In this document: one piece after another, positions 1-5,087 of the stretch
How positions within the stretch are numbered: position 1 is the first letter of the stretch
Layout of the letters: every line of letters starts with the position of its first letter
Assembly (NCBI GenBank): GCA_964593905.1
Contig: CAZQLE010000209.1
Span: 1-6,335 of the forward strand
Reading direction: 5' to 3'
Length of the DNA stretch: 6,335 nucleotides
From: CAZQLE01 sp964593905
GTDB taxonomy: Bacteria > Chloroflexota > Anaerolineae > Anaerolineales > Anaerolineaceae
The notes under the pieces: model-generated
The model's input: only the letters and a program-made list of their open reading frames with translations
Database searches by the model: none
What the model was told of the DNA's origin: nothing
Position numbers and translations under genes: made by a program

Positions 1-877
1 CACGCAGACTGAAATTGCCAAAGGTCCGCCCTTCATGCAAATGCAGGCTTGAAAGCAGCGGGTGGCTGTGGTCTTCGGTGGGGCGGCGGTAATCGGGGGC
101 CTGAATTTTAACCTTGGAGACCAGGTCGGGGTCTTGCAGCCGCGAGCTGACCCGCCCATCCAGATCTTTCAGATCGAGATTGGTGGTGATGACGGTGGGC
201 AGGCGGTTGACGTAGCGATAATTGATGATCTGAAATAGTTTTTCGCCAGCCCAGGCGGTGGTGTTCTGGGTGCCCAGATCATCCAACACCAGCAGGCGGA
301 TATTGCGGATTTCTTCAAAGCGCTCTTCAAAGGTAGCTTCGGGGCTGTCATACGAATAGCGCAGCCAGTCGAGCAGGTCGGGCACGGTGAGGAAGAGGGT
401 GGGCACACTGAGCCCCACGACAAAATTGGCAATGGCTGCCGCCAGGTGGGTTTTGCCGCACCCGTAACCACCCATTAAGAGCAGCCAGCCTTGCAAGCCC
501 TGCGCATATTGCAGCGCCAGGTCGCGGGCGGTGACCAGGGTGTTGTTTTGTTCGGAGCTTAATCCGCCGCGGCCTGCGACCGCAAAACGATCAAAAGTCA
601 TATCGGCAAAGGCATCCAGGTTGCTCATGCGCAGAATGGCGCGATGGGTGGCCTGGGTCACCTCTTTCTGGCGGCAGGTGCAAACCTGCGCCTTGCCAAA
701 ATCCGGGTCGCCCAGCGGCAGGTCGCGGCGCACGAAACCGATCCCATGACAGATGGGACAGTTGGGGTCACCGGGGTAGCCGCTGTTGGTGCGGTTCTCA
801 GCGCTCGATAAAGTCTGAGAATTCGTCTTCGAAGTATTTGCGCCGATCTTTTTCAGAGTCTCGTCGATTGGTTCCAT
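1..877 (-). CDS. DnaI/DnaC-like AAA+ helicase loader with N-terminal zinc motif (partial, C-terminus beyond left edge)
   Basis: Probable ATP-dependent loader that delivers the replicative helicase to DNA during initiation or restart. The 292 visible residues contain a Cys motif (C40-x2-C43, C66-x-C68) that probably binds zinc. An AAA+ core follows: Walker A GGYGCGKTH (136-144), Walker B RLLVLDDLG (193-201), sensor-1 TTN (231-233) and a conserved SRL (245-247). This order matches the DnaC/DnaI family, whose zinc-type members have Cys pairs ahead of the ATPase. The ATG at 877 is chosen because an AGGAG lies 10 nt upstream, an in-frame stop lies just beyond it, and no other ATG, GTG or TTG occurs before the first Cys pair. 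The start is 80 bases inside the upstream DnaD-domain gene, which suggests translational coupling. The C-terminus is cut by the window. Family assignment is firm; the name dnaI or dnaC is a matter of convention. Confidence 0.92.
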   Translation of the reverse strand, partial: MEPIDETLKKIGANTSKTNSQTLSSAENRTNSGYPGDPNCPICHGIGFVRRDLPLGDPDFGKAQVCTCRQKEVTQATHRAILRMSNLDAFADMTFDRFAVAGRGGLSSEQNNTLVTARDLALQYAQGLQGWLLLMGGYGCGKTHLAAAIANFVVGLSVPTLFLTVPDLLDWLRYSYDSPEATFEERFEEIRNIRLLVLDDLGTQNTTAWAGEKLFQIINYRYVNRLPTVITTNLDLKDLDGRVSSRLQDPDLVSKVKIQAPDYRRPTEDHSHPLLSSLHLHEGRTFGNFSLR

Positions 878-1502
878 CTGGACCGTTCTCCTGCCAGGAT
901 TTTAAGATCCCTTCCACATAGCGCCAGCGGCGCACATTATTTTGCACAGCGATCTTCATCGCTTTTTCAATCCATCCCGCCGGGTAGGTTTGCTCGGCGT
1001 CGCGCAGCATATCTGCAATCAGCGGCGAGAGCGGCCCGATGTTTTCTTCATACAGGCGGAAGATATTGGGCTGTTCGGCCTGCAAACCGGCCGGAAAATG
1101 GTTGGCCGTGTCTGGCGACCAGGCGCCTGTCTGGGCGGCCTGAAATGCAGCCCGGCCGCGGGCCGAATTTAAGAAAAATAGCGCTTCTTCCACCCCGGCG
1201 CGGCGCGCGAGGGCTTTAAGCAGCGTGCCCCGCAAGACGGCTCTTTCGAGGGCGTCATTCAGGGCGGCTTCACCCTGCAACAGGGGGGTTTTCAGGGCGC
1301 GCAACAGGGTTTCGTCATTCAACAGTTCGGGGTGGGTCAGGTAGCGCACATCACCCTGCTGCTGGTTCAGATGCCAGATGGCATACAGGGTCAGCTTTAA
1401 CTCTCCCAGATCATCGATGAGTGGCAATAGATCGCTAAAAAAGGATGTGGGTAGAGGAACCGAGGTTGACTTGCCTGCCGGAAAACCGGTGAATGCGCTC
1501 AT
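798..1502 (-). CDS. DnaD-domain primosome protein
   Basis: A 234-residue protein of the DnaD/DnaB_2 family, which in Firmicutes remodels DNA and recruits the helicase-loader complex at origins and stalled forks. Residues about 146-206 form the DnaD domain, ending in the signature YVEGILKSW (195-203), which fits the family's Y-x3-IL-x2-W pattern. The N-terminal part (about 15-110) is helical and basic in places and may correspond to the winged-helix oligomerisation domain of DnaD, although I cannot confirm the fold. The tail (207-234) is strongly charged. The gene starts 15 bases after the dnaB stop, with a weak AAGGT Shine-Dalgarno about 13 nt upstream. Its 3' end overlaps the next gene by 80 bases. 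The order, DnaD-domain protein then AAA+ loader, parallels the dnaB-dnaI pair of Bacillus, where DnaB is the DnaD-like protein and not the helicase. Confidence 0.9.
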   Translation of the reverse strand: MSAFTGFPAGKSTSVPLPTSFFSDLLPLIDDLGELKLTLYAIWHLNQQQGDVRYLTHPELLNDETLLRALKTPLLQGEAALNDALERAVLRGTLLKALARRAGVEEALFFLNSARGRAAFQAAQTGAWSPDTANHFPAGLQAEQPNIFRLYEENIGPLSPLIADMLRDAEQTYPAGWIEKAMKIAVQNNVRRWRYVEGILKSWQENGPDGTNRRDSEKDRRKYFEDEFSDFIER

Positions 1503-1517
1503 TGTAATTTTTTTACC

Positions 1518-2891
1518 TTAGCGCGGCATCATGCTGGCGGTGGCGGCGTTATCAAACCGCGCCAGTTTATTTAAGAAGACCAGTTCCACCGACCCCACCG
1601 GGCCATTGCGGTGTTTGGCCACAATCAGTTCGGCCAGGTCGCGGTTGGGGCTTTCTTTCTCATTGGCATCGGGGCGGTGGATGAACATGACGATATCGGC
1701 ATCCTGTTCAATGGAGCCGGATTCGCGCAGATCGGAAAGCACCGGGCGTTTATCCTGACGTTGCTCTACGGCGCGCGAAAGCTGGGCAGCCGTGAGCACC
1801 GGTACGTTCAGCTCACGGGCCAGCACCTTCAGGTTGCGCGAGATAAACGAGACCTCTTGCACGCGGTTGTCGTTGCGCGTGTCGCTGCTCATGAGCTGCA
1901 GATAGTCTACAATGACCAGGTCAAGGTGCTGCTCGAGGTGCAGCCGGCGGCACTTGGTGCGCAGCGCCATGGGGGTGATGGCAGGGGTGTCATCCAGATA
2001 GATGTGGCAGTCGCCCAGCACTTCGATGGCGTGGGTGAATAGCGGCCATTCGTCATCGTTCAGTTTGCCGGTGCGCAGGCGCTGGGTGTCGATGCCGGTT
2101 TCTTGCGCAATCAAACGTTGCACCAGTTGTTCGTTGGACATTTCCAGCGAAAACATGGCGACGTGCTTCTTATGCTTTTGCGCCGCGTTTTTTAAAACCG
2201 AAAGCATAAAGCCGGTCTTACCCATGCCTGGGCGCCCGGCGACAATCAGCAGGTCTGATTTTTGCAGCCCGCCCAGCAGTTTGTCCAGGTCGATCAACCC
2301 GGTTGGAACACCGTAGATTTCATCGGTGCGCCGCGAGAGCTGGTCCACCCGATCGTACACATCACTGAGCACTTCCTGAATGGGTTGGACATCTTTTTTG
2401 GCGCGCCGTTCGCTGATGCCAAAAATCGATTTTTCGGCCTCGCCCAGCACGGTATCAATGGATTGTTTTTCATCATAGGCCAGTTTGGCCAGATCGTTGG
2501 CGGCCGCCAGCATACGGCGGCGGATGGAGGTATCTTGAATGGAGCGGCCGTACGCCTCGGCGTGCAGTGAGGTGGGGGTCTGGCTGATCAGCGAAGTGAT
2601 ATACGACTCGCCGCCCACCTCATCGAGTTGGCCGCGTTTATCCAGCGCTTCGACCACGGTCAGAAAATCGATCGGGGTGCGGGTTTCATGCAGCCGGGTA
2701 AATGTCTCCCAGATAAAGCGGTTGCGGTGAATGTAAAAATCATCCGCATTTAAGAATTGGGCGACATCATAATAGGTTTCGGGGTTGATCAAAACAGCGC
2801 CAAGCACGGCTTCTTCAGCCTGACGGCTGTGAGGCTGCCCCTGCAAAGAAGGCGAGGTATTGATTTCTTCGTAAGGAATCTGGTCCGTCAT
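1518..2891 (-). CDS. dnaB: Replicative DNA helicase DnaB
   Basis: Hexameric 5'-3' replicative helicase that unwinds the fork and binds primase (DnaC in Bacillus naming). It is full length for the family (457 residues) with no intein. The N-terminal DnaB_N domain starts with the typical PHSRQAEEAVLGAVL (20-34). The RecA-like ATPase domain carries Walker A GRPGMGKT (219-226), the SLEMS segment with catalytic Glu250, Walker B LDLVIVDYLQLM (323-334), the QLSRAVEQR stretch (370-378) and the AKHRNGPVG segment (425-433), which supplies the inter-subunit basic residues. Walker A has Gly222 where most DnaBs have Ser. The ATG at 2891 has only a weak AGGCAG upstream, but the N-terminus aligns with the family. 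It is first in a minus-strand cluster with the DnaD-domain and loader genes. No convincing promoter was found in the 105-base gap upstream. Confidence 0.97.
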   Translation of the reverse strand: MTDQIPYEEINTSPSLQGQPHSRQAEEAVLGAVLINPETYYDVAQFLNADDFYIHRNRFIWETFTRLHETRTPIDFLTVVEALDKRGQLDEVGGESYITSLISQTPTSLHAEAYGRSIQDTSIRRRMLAAANDLAKLAYDEKQSIDTVLGEAEKSIFGISERRAKKDVQPIQEVLSDVYDRVDQLSRRTDEIYGVPTGLIDLDKLLGGLQKSDLLIVAGRPGMGKTGFMLSVLKNAAQKHKKHVAMFSLEMSNEQLVQRLIAQETGIDTQRLRTGKLNDDEWPLFTHAIEVLGDCHIYLDDTPAITPMALRTKCRRLHLEQHLDLVIVDYLQLMSSDTRNDNRVQEVSFISRNLKVLARELNVPVLTAAQLSRAVEQRQDKRPVLSDLRESGSIEQDADIVMFIHRPDANEKESPNRDLAELIVAKHRNGPVGSVELVFLNKLARFDNAATASMMPR

Positions 2892-2952
2892 CTGAGCTGC
2901 CTGGATCGAATAAGGATGAAAGGGCGGGTGGTTAAGAAGATTACATCCGATT

Positions 2953-2982
2953 AAAAAACCGGGGCGGATGGTTCTGCCCCGG
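2953..2982 (-). terminator. Intrinsic terminator after the BFN-family gene
   Basis: On the minus strand a perfect 7-bp GC stem (CCGGGGC with GCCCCGG) with a 10-nt loop is followed at once by six T residues (plus positions 2958 to 2953). It lies 14 bases past the stop codon of the upstream minus-strand gene. It should separate that gene's transcript from dnaB, so dnaB probably has its own promoter or depends on read-through. Confidence 0.88.
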
Positions 2983-2996
2983 CGATTTTCTGCCTG

Positions 2997-3590
2997 TTAC
3001 TTGCCTGGTTTCGTGTCGGGGTCGGGTTCGTCGCCTTCGTTTTTCTTCGAAGACCCCGATAAATCGTCCAGATCCAGGTTTGAAAGAAAATCTTCAAATA
3101 CCGAAAGCCGGCCTTCGCTATCCGGTTCTTCAGCGGGGATATTGGACAGCGGGCCCGGTTTTTCCTGTGAACCCATGTCGCGTTCGGGGATGATCCCGGC
3201 GGTATCCAATACCTCTTCGGCAATCAAGATCGGCACATGCGCCCGAACGGCCAGCGCCAGGGCGTCGGAAGGACGCGAATCGATATTGAGGGTATTTCCA
3301 TCAACCGATAAAACCAGATTGCCATAGAATACATCTTCCCGCAAAGAGAGCACCTCCACCCGAATCAGGCGGGCATTCAGGGTGTTGAGTATGTTTTTGA
3401 CCAGATCATGCGTCTGGGGGCGGGCAACCTCAATTTCTTGCAGGGCGATGGTGATGGCTTCTGCTTCATATGGGCCGATCCAGATGGGCAGATAGCGTTC
3501 AGCATCAACCTCGCGCAGCACGACAATGCGCTGTTGATTTGTCAGGCTGACCCGCACACTGTCTATCACTACTTCAACCATTCTGGACAT
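2997..3590 (-). CDS. Bifunctional nuclease family protein (BFN / DUF151)
   Basis: A 197-residue protein of the BFN (DUF151) family. Plant members have reported DNase and RNase activity; bacterial members are mostly uncharacterised, so nuclease activity here is inferred from the family only. The conserved core spans about residues 4-135 and includes LPIWIGPYEAEAI (34-46), RPQTHDL (57-63) and IDSRPSDALALAVR (103-116). A linker rich in Pro, Glu and Ser follows, then a short helix FEDFLSNLDLDDL (165-177) like the tail seen in other BFN proteins, and a charged, probably disordered end. The ATG at 3590 has a GAGGT six nt upstream; Met4 is a less likely alternative. The gene has its own candidate promoter and terminator, so it looks monocistronic. 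It is divergent from the response regulator across a 485-base spacer. Confidence 0.92.
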   Translation of the reverse strand: MSRMVEVVIDSVRVSLTNQQRIVVLREVDAERYLPIWIGPYEAEAITIALQEIEVARPQTHDLVKNILNTLNARLIRVEVLSLREDVFYGNLVLSVDGNTLNIDSRPSDALALAVRAHVPILIAEEVLDTAGIIPERDMGSQEKPGPLSNIPAEEPDSEGRLSVFEDFLSNLDLDDLSGSSKKNEGDEPDPDTKPGK

Positions 3591-3632
3591 AACAAAACCT
3601 CGCTTCTTGGATTGGTGACCCAGTATGGCTTT

Positions 3633-3661
3633 ATTCTAACACGGCGGTATCAGCGATGCAA
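3633..3661 (-). promoter_or_regulatory. Candidate sigma70 promoter of the BFN-family gene
   Basis: On the minus strand TAGAAT (plus 3633-3638; five of six match to the -10 consensus) lies exactly 17 bases downstream of TTGCAT (plus 3656-3661; the first three match the -35). Transcription would start near 3626, giving a leader of about 35 nt before the ATG at 3590. The -35 is weak, so this is a prediction. Confidence 0.5.
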
Positions 3662-3683
3662 CTGAGTGTAACGGGCATCAGCA

Positions 3684-3700
3684 GGGCTTTCGCAAAGTCC
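3684..3700. other. Short inverted repeat in intergenic spacer
   Basis: GGGCTTT and AAAGTCC can form a 7-bp stem (one G-T pair) around a 3-nt CGC loop. It lies upstream of the BFN-family gene promoter in a spacer with no gene. No T-run follows on either strand, so it is not an obvious terminator. Function unknown. Confidence 0.4.
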
Positions 3701-3732
3701 GGCGGAACCCCCGGCCCTCCCGGCGGCTAAAA

Positions 3733-3755
3733 CCGCGGCGAAAACCGCGCCGCGG
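3733..3755. other. Perfect GC-rich inverted repeat
   Basis: CCGCGGCG (3733-3740) and CGCCGCGG (3748-3755) form a perfect 8-bp stem around a 7-nt loop. On the minus strand it is followed by only four T residues, so a weak terminator toward the left is possible. No minus-strand gene lies upstream that would need one. Most of 3660-3780 is GC-rich with several overlapping small stems and no credible ORF. Confidence 0.5.
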
Positions 3756-3854
3756 GGGCTTTCTGTTGCCCTGGGCGGTTGTTTAATTTCTCCAGTACAT
3801 TTTTTTTGACACCAGCGTTGGTCTGGCGTTGTGTTGCTGTAAGGAAGTTGTTTG

Positions 3855-3885
3855 TTAAGATTCGCTTTTCTTTTCTTAAGATTCG
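3855..3885 (+). promoter_or_regulatory. Direct repeat TTAAGATTCG x2, probable regulator-binding site
   Basis: An exact 10-bp direct repeat occurs at 3855-3864 and 3876-3885, 21 bp start to start, which is two turns of B-DNA. The second copy ends two bases before the TATAAT at 3888. The first copy sits just upstream of where a -35 would be. Same-face direct repeats at this position are typical of OmpR/PhoB-family sites, and the downstream gene encodes such a protein, so autoregulation is a reasonable inference. Confidence 0.6.
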
Positions 3886-3893
3886 TGTATAAT
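3866..3893 (+). promoter_or_regulatory. Probable activator-type promoter of the response regulator gene
   Basis: A perfect -10 hexamer TATAAT lies at 3888-3893. The best -35 match at usable spacing is poor (TTTTCT at 3866-3871, spacing 16), and the region is covered by the direct repeat. This fits a promoter that depends on a bound activator. Transcription would begin near 3900. Confidence 0.6.
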
Positions 3894-3897
3894 AACC

Positions 3898-4035
3898 ACA
3901 CGCTGCAATAAATCCGGCGTGTATTTATCGGAAGCGTCGAGGGGTAGCCATTACGTTATCCGATCACGGCCAACATCGACCCGAAAGGCTCCGCGATAAG
4001 AAAAATTGTGCGGCTCCGGTTTTTAATCGGAAGTC
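3898..4035 (+). promoter_or_regulatory. Candidate structured 5' leader RNA, unassigned
   Basis: The predicted transcript runs about 178 nt before the regulator's start and has several possible helices. A 6-bp hairpin at its very start pairs ACACGC (3898-3903) with GCGTGT (3917-3922). A closing helix pairs TTATCG (3925-3930) with CGATAA (3994-3999), and GTCGA (3936-3940) can pair with TCGAC (3976-3980). GGCTCCG occurs twice (3987-3993, 4012-4018), and so does ATCGGAAG (3927-3934, 4026-4033). The CGGA in the second repeat can pair with the TCCG in the first, so two mutually exclusive folds are possible. It matches no riboswitch class I can name. The structure is inferred by eye only. Confidence 0.4.
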
Positions 4036-4075
4036 ATGATTGTGCGTCTATGGTAAGAAAGGATACGGAAATCGA

Positions 4076-4747
4076 GTGATTGACGGAAAGGCCACCATAC
4101 TTCTTATTGAAGGTAAACGGGCAGAGCGTCCGTCATTCTTTGTTGGTTTAACCCGGAAAGGTTTTGATGTGGAAGTGGTCTCCAGCGGCAGCGCGGGGCT
4201 GGATGCCCTGGAGGGCAAACACCCTGACACCATCCTGGTGGATGCCGCCTCCATGCGCACCAGCGGCAAGCGAATTTGCCAGTCGCTGCGCCGGAAATCG
4301 CCCCATACCCCGGTGGTTTTAATTGTGGACCAGAACCAGAACGATGTGGATAAAAATGACGCAGATGTGGTTCTGGCGCATCCCTTTACCTTGCAAAAAT
4401 TACTCAATCGGCTGCGCCATTTGCTGCCCTCTGAAGAAAAAGACCTTCAGCAGGCCGGCCCGCTAAAGCTGGATGTCGAGCAGCGCTGGGTGCGGTTTCA
4501 AAACAAACAGGTCAGCCTGACCCCGCGGCTGGTAACGCTGCTTAAAGCTCTGATGGACCGGCCGGGTGAGGTGATCGACCGCGAAGAATTGTTCCGCATG
4601 GTGTGGGAGACCGGCTATACCGGCGATACCCGCACGCTGGATGTGCATATCTCGTGGCTGCGTCAGGCGCTTGAAGAAGACCCCCGTCACCCGCGCTTTA
4701 TTAAGACCGTGCGCGGGGTGGGCTACCGGCTGGATGTTGAGTCTTAA
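4076..4747 (+). CDS. OmpR/PhoB-type transcriptional regulator with degenerate receiver domain
   Basis: A 223-residue cytoplasmic DNA-binding regulator. Residues 5-118 have the outline of a response-regulator receiver: hydrophobic first strand ATILLI and Asp56 in the phosphoacceptor position (ILVDAASM). The usual acidic pair is reduced to E12-G13, the switch Thr/Ser after strand 4 is replaced in VVLIVD (80-85), and the KPF lysine is H102. Residues about 128-223 form a typical winged helix ending in IKTVRGVGYRLDV. Phospho-control is therefore doubtful while DNA binding looks intact. The GTG at 4076 is preferred because the receiver begins a few residues later; GGAA lies five nt upstream and AAAGGA 12 nt upstream. 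A TTG at 4040, with GGAAG six nt upstream, would add 12 residues. No histidine kinase gene is adjacent. No terminator follows before the serS promoter. Confidence 0.9.
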   Translation: MIDGKATILLIEGKRAERPSFFVGLTRKGFDVEVVSSGSAGLDALEGKHPDTILVDAASMRTSGKRICQSLRRKSPHTPVVLIVDQNQNDVDKNDADVVLAHPFTLQKLLNRLRHLLPSEEKDLQQAGPLKLDVEQRWVRFQNKQVSLTPRLVTLLKALMDRPGEVIDREELFRMVWETGYTGDTRTLDVHISWLRQALEEDPRHPRFIKTVRGVGYRLDVES

Positions 4748-4765
4748 CCTGTGCATTTGCCCGGC

Positions 4766-4795
4766 TTGACAAGCAATATTCGGGCTGGGTATAAT
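4766..4795 (+). promoter_or_regulatory. Consensus sigma70 promoter of the T-box/serS unit
   Basis: Perfect -35 TTGACA (4766-4771) and perfect -10 TATAAT (4790-4795), spaced 18 bp. Transcription should start at about 4802. It begins 18 bases after the stop of the preceding regulator gene. A strong constitutive promoter fits a gene controlled afterwards by T-box attenuation. Confidence 0.9.
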
Positions 4796-4801
4796 CCAAT
4801 T

Positions 4802-5066
4802 TACAAATGAAATAACTGCTTACCCGGGAACCAGTATCCGGAATGCCTTTCAGAGAGCCAGCGGACGGTGCAAGCTGGCAGGCTAATCGGTGAAATCCAT
4901 CCCGGTTGTCCGTTTCAAACGGACAGGCTGTCTTCGCAGGGGCTTTTGCCGTAAGAAGACCGGTTGGGACCGTTACCCCTTTTGAGGCCAGGTATTCAAA
5001 ACCCTGGTGAATGCAGGTGGCACCACGAGCGCCCCTTCGTCCTGCTTCGGCGAATGGGGCGTTTTC
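4802..5066 (+). promoter_or_regulatory. Serine-specific T-box riboswitch upstream of serS
   Basis: This leader senses uncharged tRNA-Ser and lets transcription continue into serS. Stem I is closed by CCGGGA (4824-4829) with TCCCGG (4900-4905). Its distal arm pairs GCCAGC (4857-4862) with GCTGGC (4874-4879), preceded by the AGAGA bulge sequence and capped by a T-loop-like GGACGGTGCAA. The specifier is TCC (4896-4898) after GTGAAA, a serine codon. A following hairpin pairs TGTCCGT (4907-4913) with ACGGACA (4919-4925), and another pairs GTCTTC (4930-4935) with GAAGAC (4955-4960). The T-box sequence AGGTGGCACCACG (5015-5027) contains TGGC (5018-5021), which can pair with GCCA at the tRNA 3' end; its C fits the G discriminator usual in bacterial tRNA-Ser. 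The competing terminator is listed separately. Confidence 0.94.
5030..5066 (+). terminator. T-box attenuator terminator
   Basis: CGCCCC-TTCG (5030-5039) pairs with CGAA-GGGGCG (5051-5061, with T5055 bulged) to give a 10-bp stem with an 11-nt loop, followed by TTTTCT. It begins right after the T-box sequence. With charged tRNA this hairpin should stop transcription 22 bases before the serS ATG. Formation of the antiterminator from the T-box sequence would prevent it. Confidence 0.88.
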
Positions 5067-5087
5067 TATTATTTTGAGGAGGAAGCC

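Noticed and set aside
1611..2042. Open frame of about 143 codons on the plus strand
   Set aside because: It is antisense to the conserved helicase core of dnaB and has no Shine-Dalgarno or family resemblance.
2226..2237. Gly for Ser in the DnaB Walker A as a sign of an inactive helicase
   Set aside because: The Lys-Thr and all other catalytic residues are present, and this P-loop position tolerates Gly.
2892..2952. dnaB promoter candidates (TAATCT, TTATTC on the minus strand)
   Set aside because: Neither has an acceptable -35 at normal spacing, so no site is annotated even though one is expected.
3806..3834. Plus-strand promoter built on TTGACA at 3806
   Set aside because: The -10 at 17-bp spacing is TTGTGT, a poor match, and a much better -10 occurs at 3888.
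3650..3901. Open frame of about 83 codons on the minus strand in the divergent spacer
   Set aside because: It covers both promoters and the GC-rich hairpin, its translation is low-complexity, and no ribosome site precedes it.
3940..3985. Resemblance to the GGGGAGUAG and CAACAU parts of the yybP-ykoY manganese riboswitch
   Set aside because: The match is partial (GGGGTAGCC and GGCCAACAT), the 3' GCGAGACC partner is missing, and the gene is not a metal transporter.
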